NCBI RefSeq assembly: GCF_013363975.1 | Contig: NZ_JABWGN010000004.1 | Location: 62,001 to 126,000 of the forward strand | Length of the DNA stretch: 64,000 bases | From: Nonomuraea montanisoli | Lineage (GTDB): Bacteria; Actinomycetota; Actinomycetes; Streptosporangiales; Streptosporangiaceae | Reading direction: 5' to 3' | Shown: positions 1-8,118 of the stretch, one piece after another | Layout of the letters: every line of letters starts with the position of its first letter | Position numbering within the stretch: the first letter of the stretch is position 1 | Position numbers and translations under genes: made by a program | The notes under the pieces: model-generated | Database searches by the model: none | What the model was told of the DNA's origin: nothing | What the model saw: the letters and a program-made list of their open reading frames with translations, nothing else

Positions 1-468
1 AACCTGCGGATGGGCGACCTCGACCGGAGCCAGACCCCGCTGGCCGGCCCCCTGGAGGCGCTGCTCGCGCTGCGCGAGGAGGGCCTGATCCGCCACCTCG
101 GCGTCTCCAACGTCACCGCCGCCGAGTTCGAGCAGGCGCGGGCGATCGCGCCGATCGCCTGCGTCCAGAACCTCTACAACCTGGCGCGGCGCGACGACGA
201 CCCGCTGGTCGACGCCTGCGCGCAAGCCGGGATCGCCTACGTCCCCTTCTTCCCGGTCGGCGGGTTCCAGCCGCTCACGGCCGCGCGGCTGGACGCCGTC
301 GCCGCCCGCCACGCCGCCACCGTGCCGCAGGTGGCACTGGCGTGGCTGCTGGCCCGCTCGCCGAACATCCTGCTCATCCCCGGCACCGGCTCCCTGGCGC
401 ACCTGGAGGAGAACGTCGCCGCAGGATCGCTGAAGCTGACGGCTGAGGACCTCGCCGACCTGGACTGA
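1..468 (+). CDS. Aldo/keto reductase, C-terminal part (5' end outside window)
   Basis: The reading frame is open from the first base of the window, so the start lies upstream; an internal ATG at 10 is unlikely to be the real start. The visible 155 residues match the C-terminal half of an NADPH-dependent aldo/keto reductase. They include a GVSNV strand motif near residue 35, a VQNLYNL motif, a PFFPVGGF segment, and the cofactor-binding end with LLIPGTGSLAHLEENV. The catalytic Asp/Tyr/Lys part is outside the window. The family is cytosolic and reduces carbonyls, but no substrate can be assigned. It ends 36 bp before the convergent multicopper oxidase gene. Confidence 0.9.
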   Translation, partial: NLRMGDLDRSQTPLAGPLEALLALREEGLIRHLGVSNVTAAEFEQARAIAPIACVQNLYNLARRDDDPLVDACAQAGIAYVPFFPVGGFQPLTAARLDAVAARHAATVPQVALAWLLARSPNILLIPGTGSLAHLEENVAAGSLKLTAEDLADLD

Positions 469-504
469 GGGAAGCAGCCGCGGAGCGCGCGGGGCAGCCC
501 GGAG

Positions 505-1971
505 TCAGACCACCTCGAACGTGCTCATCATGGCCATGTCCTCGTGCTCCAGGTTGTGGCAGTGCATCACGTAACGGCCCCGGTAGCCGGTGAACCTGGT
601 GACGATCTCCACGGTCTGCGCCTCCCGCAGCTCGACGGTGTCCTTCCACTCCGGTGGGCCCGCCGTCCGCTCGCCTCCCACGGAGAGCACCTGGAACGGC
701 GACAGGTGCAGGTGGACGGGGTGCGCCACGTCGCTGGTCAGCCGCCAGATCTCCACCTGGCCGAGCTTGGGCCGGGCGTCGACGCGGCGGGCGTCGAACG
801 GCTTGCCGTTGATCAGCCACCCGTTGTGGCCGTTCATGCTGCCGCTGCTGAACTCGAAGTCGCGGGTCACCGCCGCCCGCGCCGGGTCGAGGGCCTCCAC
901 GCGTGACAGCGCGGCGGGGATCGCCGAGTCGTCGCGGGCGTCGCGCTCGACGGTGAAGCGCATCACCCGCGCCTGCGGCCCCTCCCCGAGGAGGTTGCGC
1001 AGCTCGACGTGCTCGCCCACGCGGTGGGCGGCGAAGTCGACGATCACGTCCGCCCGCTCGCCCGGCGCGAGCCGCACCCGGTCCGCCGATCGCGGCGCCG
1101 CCAGCAGGCCCCCGTCGCCGCCGACGCGCACCAGCCGCCCGGCGGGCGCCAGGGCGAGCTCGTAGACCCGGGCGTTGGAGGCGTTGAGCAGGCGGAACCG
1201 GTACCGGGCCCGGTCGACGCCGAGCGACGGCCACGGCGCGCCGTTGACGAGGATGACGTCGCCCAGCACGCCGCCCATGAACGCCTCCCGCGCGCCGGGC
1301 CCCTCGGGGCTCGCCGGGTAGGGCATGCTCCCGTCGGCGGCGAAGGACCGGTCGCAGATCATCAGCGGCACGTCACGCTCGCCGGACGGCAGCGGAAGCG
1401 CCGCCTCCTCCTCGTCCCCCACCAGGAAGAACCCGGCCAGCCCCCGCCACACCTGCTGGCCGGTGTAGTCCATGCGGTGGTCGTGGTACCACAGCGTGGA
1501 CGCGCGCTGGTCGAGCGGGAAGGCGTAGTCGCGGTGGGTGCCCGGCCCCACCAGGTCGGTGGGGTAGCCGTCGGACTCGGGCGGCGTGTGGCCGCCGTGC
1601 AGGTGGGTGACGGTCGGCGCGCCGAGGGCGTTGGTGACGCGCACGACGGTCCTGCGTCCGGCGCGGGCCCGGATGGTCGGCCCGGGGAAGCGCCCGTCGT
1701 ACCCCCACACCCGCGTGCGCAGGCCGGGCAGGATCTGCGCGTCGGCCTCCCGCTGCGTCAGCTCGTAGTAGTCGGTGGTGGCGTCGCTCCTGGCCGGGCG
1801 GGCCGTGACGGGCAGGGGCAGCGGCACGCCGTACGGCTTGGGCAGCGGCGCCCGGCTGGCCAGGACCTGGGGCAGCGGGGTGCGGCTCAGCAGCGAGCAG
1901 CCCGGCGCGGCCAGCGCGGCGGCCGTGCCGAGGCCGAGCAGGCGCAGGGCCCGCCTTCTGCTCATCGTCAT
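505..1971 (-). CDS. Multicopper oxidase (CotA/bilirubin oxidase-like), Tat-exported lipoprotein
   Basis: A 488-residue extracytoplasmic laccase-like oxidase, expected to couple one-electron oxidation of phenols or metal ions to reduction of O2 to water. All copper-ligand motifs are visible: HLHGGH at about 123-128, HDH at 163-165, HPVHLHL near the C-terminus and HCHNLEHEDMAM at about 470-481, whose Met 481 fits the axial type 1 ligand. The N-terminus has a twin-arginine motif (SRRRALRLLG) and a lipobox ending at Cys 25, so it is probably folded before export and lipid-anchored. The ATG at 1971 is chosen because it overlaps the TGA of the upstream membrane gene (ATGA, 1968-1971), implying translational coupling. 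An upstream in-frame ATG at 2004 is less likely. Confidence 0.93.
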   Translation of the reverse strand: MTMSRRRALRLLGLGTAAALAAPGCSLLSRTPLPQVLASRAPLPKPYGVPLPLPVTARPARSDATTDYYELTQREADAQILPGLRTRVWGYDGRFPGPTIRARAGRRTVVRVTNALGAPTVTHLHGGHTPPESDGYPTDLVGPGTHRDYAFPLDQRASTLWYHDHRMDYTGQQVWRGLAGFFLVGDEEEAALPLPSGERDVPLMICDRSFAADGSMPYPASPEGPGAREAFMGGVLGDVILVNGAPWPSLGVDRARYRFRLLNASNARVYELALAPAGRLVRVGGDGGLLAAPRSADRVRLAPGERADVIVDFAAHRVGEHVELRNLLGEGPQARVMRFTVERDARDDSAIPAALSRVEALDPARAAVTRDFEFSSGSMNGHNGWLINGKPFDARRVDARPKLGQVEIWRLTSDVAHPVHLHLSPFQVLSVGGERTAGPPEWKDTVELREAQTVEIVTRFTGYRGRYVMHCHNLEHEDMAMMSTFEVV

Positions 1972-2315
1972 GCCGCGGCCGCCGGGACGCGGCGGGACGG
2001 CCACACCTGGCCGAGCCGCATCAGGCTCGCGCCGAACATCAGGACGCCGACCGGCACGTGCAGGACCTTGACGTGCGCCACGCCCAGCGCCACCTGCGCC
2101 AGCGTCATCACCAGCATGGCGACGGCGGGCAGGATGGCGGCCCTGCGCCGGGTGACGATCGCGGCGACCAGGTGCACCAGCACGGCGACCACCACGACGA
2201 GCGCCGTGGTGGCGTGCAACGTCCGGCCGCCGGGCGAGGACAGCAGCAGCCCGGCGGTGACCGCCTGGACCAGAACGGCCAGCGTCTGCACCGCTATCGC
2301 GACACGCAAAAACAT
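1968..2315 (-). CDS. Small four-helix membrane protein
   Basis: A 115-residue protein with four predicted membrane segments, at about residues 4-26, 34-55, 59-81 and 84-102. Histidines sit in or near helices 2-4 (LHATTA, VHLVAA, GVAHVKVLHV). The arrangement recalls small haem-carrying or COX15-like membrane proteins, but no family is certain. A good Shine-Dalgarno (AGAGGAGAA) lies just upstream of the ATG. Its stop overlaps the start of the multicopper oxidase, so the two form a coupled pair. A role in electron or copper supply to the oxidase is inference from that coupling only. Confidence 0.75.
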   Translation of the reverse strand: MFLRVAIAVQTLAVLVQAVTAGLLLSSPGGRTLHATTALVVVVAVLVHLVAAIVTRRRAAILPAVAMLVMTLAQVALGVAHVKVLHVPVGVLMFGASLMRLGQVWPSRRVPAAAA

Positions 2316-2738
2316 CGGTGGTTCTCCTCTAGCGGGCCGTGGGCCGCGCGACGGCCTCGGGAAAGTGACTCATGGCCCGACATCGTCGCTCGGGACGGTG
2401 GCCGCGGGCGTCCGCCCACGGGAGGCTTTCGCCCCTACCTCACCGGGCCCGGTCGGGAGTCTGCGCGTACGACGGGGGCAGTAGTGCGCGCTACACCTTC
2501 GCGGCCGGAAGGCTGCGCCCACCGGCGGACCTCTCCGGGAACGGGCCGCCCAGGCCACCCCAGGGCATGCGGAGCGCGGCGAAAACGATCACATCAGGAC
2601 ACGACCGTCATGCGCACCAGATCACGACAAAGGAGTCGTCAGGTGTGCGCAGGCCCCGTTTCCGCACCTCGCGGGAGGAGCAGGATGTGATCACACATTG
2701 TGCTTTGTAGTCATCCAGGGTGGATGGGGGGATCAGCC
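2316..2738. other. Intergenic region, 423 bp, no gene recognised
   Basis: This stretch separates the divergent membrane-protein/oxidase pair and the secreted protein at 2739. It must hold both promoters. Short open frames cross it but show no domain, signal peptide or coherent codon pattern. The only clear element is the palindrome at 2686-2695. Confidence 0.5.
2686..2695. promoter_or_regulatory. Palindrome TGTGATCACA upstream of secreted protein
   Basis: A perfect 10-bp palindrome lies 43 bp before the ATG at 2739. The half-sites TGTGA/TCACA equal CRP-type half-sites, but the usual 6-bp spacer is absent, so a CRP family protein is not proven. It could be an operator for the downstream gene. 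Confidence 0.3.
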
Positions 2739-3314
2739 ATGGGTTTGAGCCGTTTCGGGATCATGGGGGTCGGCGTGGTGGCCGCGCTGGCAGGCGGGGT
2801 GACCGCGCGTCCGGCGCTGGCTGAGACCTGCCCCGCGGCCACCACCTGCGACACCACGGTGGTGTTCAGCGTCTCGACGGCGCAGGGCCTGGCGATCAGC
2901 GTCCCCGACGGGCCGGTCGGCATCGGCACCGGCGCGGCCGGCGACCAGATCAGCGGCTCCCTCGGCTCGGTCACCGTGTCCGACGAGCGCGCCGCGCTGG
3001 TCGCCACGTGGGTGGCGACCGTGTCCGGCACGAGCTTCACCACCGGCGGCGGCAGCGGCGCCGAGACGATCCCGGCCGGCGCCATCTCCTACTGGTCGGG
3101 CCCCGCGACGAGCACCACGGGGACGGGCACCTTCGTGCCCGGGCAGCCGAACGCCGCCTCCGCCAAGCATCTCCACGCGCCGTACACCGCGTTCAGCAAG
3201 ATCAGTGGGTCCGGCGACAACTCCTGCACCTGGAACCCCACCATCGTGGTCGACATCCCGGACGGCGCGGTGGCCGGCACCTACACGGGCACGATCAGTC
3301 ACTCCGTCGCCTGA
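2739..3314 (+). CDS. Secreted WxL-like surface protein
   Basis: A 191-residue protein with a signal peptide (cleavage likely after ARPALA, about residue 27) followed by a beta-rich secreted domain. Visible segments typical of actinobacterial secreted WxL-like proteins are GSLGSVTVSDERA, WVATVSGTSFTTGG, ISYWSGPAT and the C-terminal AGTYTGTISHSV. The single-Trp strands may help binding to cell wall or polymer, which is inference. The ATG at 2739 is chosen over an upstream TTG at 2700 because it begins the signal peptide and follows a G-rich Shine-Dalgarno. Two cysteines early in the mature part and one near residue 160 may form disulphides. Confidence 0.8.
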   Translation: MGLSRFGIMGVGVVAALAGGVTARPALAETCPAATTCDTTVVFSVSTAQGLAISVPDGPVGIGTGAAGDQISGSLGSVTVSDERAALVATWVATVSGTSFTTGGGSGAETIPAGAISYWSGPATSTTGTGTFVPGQPNAASAKHLHAPYTAFSKISGSGDNSCTWNPTIVVDIPDGAVAGTYTGTISHSVA

Positions 3315-3431
3315 CGTCCGCGACGGCGTCGCCGCTGTGCCGACTGATGGCCGAGCCGCGGGGATGGCGTTACGCGCACCCGGGCAAGGAGGGTCCGTCA
3401 CATCGGCACGCGCGACGAAGGGACGGCGATC

Positions 3432-3836
3432 ATGTCTCACGCGCTCCACGCCAGAAGGACAGCCCGCCCCGCCATGGGGCTCGCCACCGCCGCGGTCACC
3501 CTGGCCGCGTTCGGGGGCGCCGTCGGAGCGGCGCCGCCCGCCCAGGCGACCCGGACGGAGGCCGCGACCATCACCGTGACGGCCACCGAGTTCCACCTGG
3601 CGCTCCCGAGCCACCACGTCAAGCCCGGCGCCTACACCTTCCGGCTGCGCAACGCGGGCCACGCGCCGCACGGCCTGTCCGTCAAGGGGCCGAAGGTCTC
3701 CGCGACCTCCGCCGTCATCATGCCCGGCCGCAGCACCACGCTGCCGGTGAGGCTGCGCAAGGGCACCTACCACCTGTGGTGCCCGGTGGACCGGCACCGC
3801 CAGCACGGCATGGCGACGACGATCAAGGTGGGGTAG
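3432..3836 (+). CDS. Secreted cupredoxin (type 1 copper protein)
   Basis: A 134-residue protein with an N-terminal signal peptide (about 1-40) and one plastocyanin/azurin-fold domain. The four type 1 copper ligands are readable: His 80 (GHAPHG), Cys 117, His 122 and Met 127 in the spacing C-x4-H-x4-M. It probably shuttles electrons outside the membrane. The nearby multicopper oxidase is a plausible acceptor, though the genes are not in one operon. A paralogue with identical ligand spacing lies at 30357-30908. The start is the ATG at 3432. Confidence 0.88.
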   Translation: MSHALHARRTARPAMGLATAAVTLAAFGGAVGAAPPAQATRTEAATITVTATEFHLALPSHHVKPGAYTFRLRNAGHAPHGLSVKGPKVSATSAVIMPGRSTTLPVRLRKGTYHLWCPVDRHRQHGMATTIKVG

Positions 3837-3854
3837 GCCCCGCGGCCGGGGTGA

Positions 3855-4109
3855 CCCCACGACGCCGCCGAGGTCCCGGCCGAGTTCGCCGACGCCGGGC
3901 TGCGCGGAGCGCGGCGGTGCGGGCTGGAGGGGGCCTTCTGGCTGTACGGGGACGTGGACGACTGGCTCGACGACCCGCGACGCCGCGCGCTCCCGCTCGA
4001 CGCCCAGCGCTCGATGGAGTCGGCGCCCTCGCTCCTCGGCGTCAGCGGCCACCTGCTCACCCTCGCCCGGCGCGAGGACGCCCGCGCGGGGGCGTTAGGG
4101 ATGCCGTAA
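3855..4109 (+). pseudogene. Remnant of a SAM-dependent methyltransferase (C-terminal ~84 residues)
   Basis: The frame from 3855 to the TAA at 4107-4109 reads like the C-terminus of a class I methyltransferase of the ArsM/UbiE type common in actinomycetes. It contains VPAEFADAGLRGARR, the LEGAFWLYGDVDDWLDD stretch and ESAPSLLGVSGHLLTLARR. A stop (TGA, 3852-3854) sits immediately upstream in frame and the catalytic Rossmann part is absent, so this is a truncated, untranslated relic. No start codon with a ribosome site is seen. The call rests on pattern recognition of the family tail. Confidence 0.6.
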
Positions 4110-4174
4110 GAAAACCTTAAACGCGTTCCGGCAGCCTGGAGGCACAACGACGTACCCGACCGAGGGAGTGGAAG

Positions 4175-4783
4175 ATGGCCGGCAGGCTGGTGGTTTCGAC
4201 GTTCGTGTCGCTGGACGGTGTCATGCAGGGCCCCGGCGGCCCCGGCGAGGACGACTCCAACGACTTCCCGCACGGCGGCTGGCTGCCCCCGCACGTGGAC
4301 GAGGGGTTCGGCCGCGTCATGGGCGAGCAGCTCGACCGCGCCGCGAGCATGCTCCTCGGCCGCCGCTCCTACGACATCCTGTCCTCGTACTGGCCCGGCG
4401 TGCCCGACGAGGAGGGCGGCGCCAAGATCAACGGCATGCCCAAGTACGTCACCACGAGGACGCCCATGGACGCCACGTGGAACAACGCCCACGTCCTCGT
4501 GGGCGACGCCGCCCACACCGTCGCCGACCTCAAGCGCGACACCGACGGCGTGATCCTCGTCCAGGGCAGCAGCGACCTCATCCGCACCCTGCAGCGGGCC
4601 GAGCTGGTCGACGAGTACCACCTGCTCGTCTTCCCCGTCGTCCTCGGCGAGGGCAAGCGGCTGTTCGCCGAGGGCACCGCCCCGGCCGGGCTCCGGCTGA
4701 CCGGCTCGGCCACCACCGGAGCGGGCGTCGTCTCCGTCACCTACGAATGGGCCGGCAAGCCGCGCTACGGCTCCGTCGCCTGA
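4175..4783 (+). CDS. Dihydrofolate reductase-fold protein (RibD C-terminal family)
   Basis: A 202-residue cytosolic protein with the RibD_C/DHFR-like fold. It starts VVSTFVSLDGVMQGPGG, has the LLGRRSYDIL helix, the YVTTRTPMDATW segment, and GSSDLIRTLQRAELVDEYHLLVFPVVLGEGKRLF at the NADPH-binding end. The family reduces pterin- or pyrimidine-like substrates, but members of this stand-alone actinobacterial group have no known substrate. The ATG follows AGGGAG. Its last 19 bp overlap the convergent kinase-like gene. Confidence 0.9.
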   Translation: MAGRLVVSTFVSLDGVMQGPGGPGEDDSNDFPHGGWLPPHVDEGFGRVMGEQLDRAASMLLGRRSYDILSSYWPGVPDEEGGAKINGMPKYVTTRTPMDATWNNAHVLVGDAAHTVADLKRDTDGVILVQGSSDLIRTLQRAELVDEYHLLVFPVVLGEGKRLFAEGTAPAGLRLTGSATTGAGVVSVTYEWAGKPRYGSVA

Positions 4784-5868
4784 GCCCGGCCGCCGCCCAG
4801 CAGGTCCAGCGCCTGGGCCAGCCACCGCGGGTCCGGCAGGCGGCGCAGCGTCTCGTCGATCTCCCGCTCGGCCCAGGCCCGGTGCCGCGGCTCGGCCTCC
4901 GGGTCGAGCGCGACACCGGCCTGCACGAGCAGGAAGTTGAGCTGGGAGGCCACCAGCATCGAGAAGTCCGCCGGCCCGGTGATCCGCCCGGGCCCGCCCT
5001 CGCGCACGTACGCGTCGTACATGCGGCGCATGGCGTCGAGGTCCGGGCCCGGCCCGTCGCAGAACCAGTCGAACAACGCCTGGGCCAGCTCGCGGGCCGG
5101 CGCGGCCGGCCCCAGGTTGTCCCAGTCCACGACCACCAGACCGCCCCCGGGGCCGGCCAGGACGTTCTCGGGGTGCAGGTCACGGTGGCACATGATCAGG
5201 GCGGCCGGATCGGCCGGCGCCACCGCCGCGGCCAGCTCCGGCAGCCGGGCCAGCCGCTCCGCCAGGCGCCGCGCCCACTCCGCACCCGACGCCGCGGCCC
5301 GTTCCCACGCCCCGGGCGCGGGCACCCGGTCGTACCAGGGGTCGGGCTCCCCGCCGCCCGCCTCGACGGACATCGCCGGCGCGCACCGGTGCAGGCGCGC
5401 CAGTAACGCCCCCAGCTCGTCCGGCGTCGCCCGGCCCGCCGGATCCACCGGCCGCAGGTCCACCCATGCGTACAGGCGCAGCCATCCCCCGCCGGGCGCC
5501 GGCAGCAGATACCGTCCGGAGCGGTCGGGAAGGCTCGCCGGCATCCGCACGCCCGCCCCGGCCGCGCGCCGCGTGAAGTCCAGCTCCGCCTCGACCATCG
5601 CCTCCGACGGCGGCTCGGCGAAGATCTCCTTCAGCGCGTAGCGCGCCGCGCCGGTCTCGACCTGCCAGATCTGCCCCAGCGCGCCGCGCGGCCCCGCCGT
5701 CACCACGACGTCCGCGCCCCACCCGAACGCCTCCCGCGCCCGGGCGACCAGCTGCGGCGACGCCTCCCTTGCACCCGTTGCCTGCGGGGGTGCTTCCCTC
5801 GCGTCCTGAGTGATCAGGTGCGCTTGGTGTTGGCTGCCGTCGCGACGTCTCGACATGGAATCCAGCAC
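4765..5868 (-). CDS. Aminoglycoside phosphotransferase-fold kinase
   Basis: A 367-residue protein of the APH/choline kinase superfamily. The ATP-binding N-lobe has YALKEIFAEPP with the conserved Lys. The catalytic loop is CHRDLHPENVL and the metal-binding motif is VVDWDN. These are intact, so an active small-molecule kinase is likely, but the phosphoryl acceptor (aminoglycoside, homoserine, sugar or other) cannot be read. The first about 30 residues are low-complexity and the real start could be the Met at residue 5 (5856). It converges on the RibD-like gene with a 19-bp overlap. Confidence 0.85.
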   Translation of the reverse strand: MLDSMSRRRDGSQHQAHLITQDAREAPPQATGAREASPQLVARAREAFGWGADVVVTAGPRGALGQIWQVETGAARYALKEIFAEPPSEAMVEAELDFTRRAAGAGVRMPASLPDRSGRYLLPAPGGGWLRLYAWVDLRPVDPAGRATPDELGALLARLHRCAPAMSVEAGGGEPDPWYDRVPAPGAWERAAASGAEWARRLAERLARLPELAAAVAPADPAALIMCHRDLHPENVLAGPGGGLVVVDWDNLGPAAPARELAQALFDWFCDGPGPDLDAMRRMYDAYVREGGPGRITGPADFSMLVASQLNFLLVQAGVALDPEAEPRHRAWAEREIDETLRRLPDPRWLAQALDLLGGGRAQATEP

Positions 5869-5947
5869 ACTCCGCTCGTCGGTTCAGCTTCGAGCTGCAC
5901 GGGGCGTTGTCACGCACCGCCGGAAGGATCATCCATCAGGTGCCGCT

Positions 5948-6636
5948 TCAATGGCCAGCGGATTCATCGCTGCCCGGCCGGCGAGCATACAGAGCCGGTG
6001 GCTCCAGCATGGGCAGGAGGAACCGTCGGGCCACCGCGGCCAGTTGCTCGTCGTCATCCAGGTCGACGATGGCACTGGGGATCGTCAGGAACGAGGTGGA
6101 GATCCGCACCATCATCTCGGCCACGAGGTCGACGTCAAGGCTGTTCGACACGTGGCCCGCGCGTTGCTCGCTGCGGAGCTGGCCGGCGACGAAATGCCGC
6201 ACGGTGGCGAGGGTCCGGCCCCCGTCAGCCGTCATGGAGGGGACCAGCAGGTCCGGTTCGGTGGCGATGAGTCCGCCGATCAGCGGATTGCCGCGAATGG
6301 CCCGCAACGAACTCACGAAGCCCAGCACCACCCTGTCGGCAGCGGTGCCGGCCTGTTCTATGTCGATGAGGAACTGGTCGAAATAGCGGCGGAACTCCCG
6401 GCGCACCACGTGCTCGATCAGCGTGTCCTTCGTGTCGAACCGCCGGTAGACCGTGATCCGCGACACCTTCGCCCGCCGGGCGACGTCCTCCATGGTGGAG
6501 CGTCTGATCCCCATCCGGCAGAACTGCTCGTACGCCGCGTCAAGGATGCGCGTCCGCAGCTCGTCGCCGTCGTCGACGCGCTCGACGGCATCGACGTAGG
6601 CGCGCTCCAGCAACGACTCCGAGTCCGACAGCGCCA
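5948..6636 (-). CDS. lcpR: TetR family regulator, probable repressor of lcp (LcpR-type)
   Basis: The N-terminal TetR helix-turn-helix is clear: RTRILDAAYEQFCRMGIRRSTMEDVARRAKVSRITVYRRFDTKD. A ligand-binding helical domain follows. The gene is divergent from the rubber oxygenase gene at 6819, the arrangement known for LcpR regulators in rubber-degrading actinomycetes, so repression of lcp is the likely role. The start is uncertain: the ATG at 6636 gives 229 residues, while longer in-frame starts reach past 6680 into the intergenic region. I chose 6636 because the sequence upstream of it lacks helix-turn-helix relevance. Confidence 0.85.
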
Positions 6637-6818
6637 TGAATCCGGCCAGCACGGATTCCACGATCACCTCCCGTAGGGATTCCACCTCGAACGCGGTCTT
6701 GTGATGCTCGTCACACTGTGCTCTGATGATGATACACAGATTCATATTGCGTTTCTCAGTATCTCCCACTTCTCGCATGCACTGAGCGTGACCCCACCAC
6801 CTCGAAGGAGTGCAGAGC
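6637..6818. promoter_or_regulatory. Divergent lcpR-lcp promoter region
   Basis: This is one of the few AT-richer stretches (about 6700-6775). It holds paired short arms CTGTG (6716-6720) and CACAG (6735-6739), a candidate TetR operator. The lcp Shine-Dalgarno AAGGAG is at 6805-6810. Confidence 0.4.
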
Positions 6819-8042
6819 ATGGCAGAGTTGAGCAGGCGCAAGGTGCTGATCTCGGGCACCGCCGTAGGAGCGCTCGGCGCGTTAGGGATGATCTCCCCGG
6901 TCCAGGCGGAAGCCCTGTCCGGCGACTGGACCTGGCCGGCCGGCGGTTCGGTCGCGGGTTCCGGCAGCGGCGCCGACCCCCGCTGGGTGTGGGACGACGT
7001 GGCCGATCCGCTCCTCGCCTCGCTGTTCGACCGCGGTGTCATACCCGAGGTCAACCGGCTGCTGTACGACTGGAACCGCAACGACCAGCCCCTGCCCGCG
7101 GGACTGCCGGAAGACCTGCGGGCCTTCATCGAGCAGGCACGTCAGCTCCCGTCGTGGGTCGAGCCCGCCAAGGTGGACGCCGGGTCCCGGTTCCACGCGC
7201 TCAAGGGCAACTACATCGTCGTCCTCGCCATCGTCGGCGCCGGCATGCTGGCCACCGCCATCCCCAAGGAGGCCCGCGCGGTCTATTACTCCGCGGGCGG
7301 CGCGGATCTGAAGGACCGGGTCGCCAAGACGAACATCCTGGCGTACGCGGTCAGGCCCCAGAACGCCTGGCGGGCCGGCGGCACCGCCGTGGTCGAGGCC
7401 GTGAAGACCAGGCTGGTGCACGCGGCGGTGCGGCACCTGCTGAAGTCGTCGCCCCACTGGCCCGGCCCGATCCCGATCAGCCAGGAGGACATGCTCGTCA
7501 CCTGGCACACCCTGGCGACCTACTCCATGCGCGGGATGCGCGAGTGGAAGGTGCGCATCTCCTCCGCCGAGGCCGAAGGGTACCTGCACTCGCTGCAACT
7601 GTTGGGGCACATGCTCGGCATCAGGGACGAATTCCTCCCCGCCACCTGGGACTCCTCCTACGCCCAGTCGGACCTGGTCCTGCCCAGGAACATGGGGCCG
7701 ACCCCGGAGGGGGTGGAGCTGAACGCCATCCTGCGGGGCATGCTCGCGGAGCTGACCAGTCCCGGCGGCGTCGACAGGTCTCTCGTCAACGCGTTCTCCA
7801 GGTACCTCACCGGCGACCAGGTGGCCGACTGGAACGGCATCCCCCGCGAGCCGCTGTGGGACCCGGTGGTCAAGACCGCCTGGCCGCTGCTGGTGCGGTT
7901 CAGGGAGGGGCTGATCGGGCTGCCGTTGGTGCCCGCCGCCGCCTGGCTCCTCGACGAGATGGTCAAGAAGTGGACCACGTACTACCTCACCAAGGGAGCA
8001 CAGACCAAGATCGTGATTCCGACGGGCAACCGGCCCGGCTGA
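6819..8042 (+). CDS. lcp: Latex-clearing protein (rubber oxygenase), Tat-secreted
   Basis: A 407-residue b-type haem dioxygenase of the Lcp/DUF2236 family, which cleaves cis-1,4-polyisoprene to oligo-isoprenoid aldehyde/ketones outside the cell. The N-terminus has a Tat motif (SRRKVLISG) with signal end near residue 31. Residues Glu 151, Arg 167, Lys 170, Thr 171 and His 201 keep the same spacing as Glu148, Arg164, Lys167, Thr168 and the haem-ligand His198 of Streptomyces K30 Lcp (shift of three), as I recall that enzyme. HAAVRHLL and TWHTLATYSM are also characteristic. The ATG at 6819 is preferred to an upstream GTG at 6810 because AAGGAG lies 8 bp before it. It is divergent from a TetR regulator. 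No neighbouring aldehyde oxidation genes are seen. Confidence 0.93.
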   Translation: MAELSRRKVLISGTAVGALGALGMISPVQAEALSGDWTWPAGGSVAGSGSGADPRWVWDDVADPLLASLFDRGVIPEVNRLLYDWNRNDQPLPAGLPEDLRAFIEQARQLPSWVEPAKVDAGSRFHALKGNYIVVLAIVGAGMLATAIPKEARAVYYSAGGADLKDRVAKTNILAYAVRPQNAWRAGGTAVVEAVKTRLVHAAVRHLLKSSPHWPGPIPISQEDMLVTWHTLATYSMRGMREWKVRISSAEAEGYLHSLQLLGHMLGIRDEFLPATWDSSYAQSDLVLPRNMGPTPEGVELNAILRGMLAELTSPGGVDRSLVNAFSRYLTGDQVADWNGIPREPLWDPVVKTAWPLLVRFREGLIGLPLVPAAAWLLDEMVKKWTTYYLTKGAQTKIVIPTGNRPG

Positions 8043-8101
8043 TTCCGGGGCCCGTTTCGTGGATCTCAGGTGAGTCCCAGCGGCAGGGGCGTTCACGCAT
8101 G

Positions 8102-8117
8102 GGCGCGCCGACGCGCC
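8102..8117. terminator. Hairpin between convergent lcp and marR
   Basis: Arms GGCGCG (8102-8107) and CGCGCC (8112-8117) with a four-base loop lie in the 76-bp gap between the two converging genes. There is no T-run, so a terminator role is only suggested. Confidence 0.3.
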
Positions 8118-8118
8118 G

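Noticed and set aside
2686..2695. A full CRP binding site upstream of the secreted WxL-like protein
   Set aside because: Half-sites match, but the 6-bp spacer of CRP sites is missing, so it is listed only as an uncharacterised palindrome.
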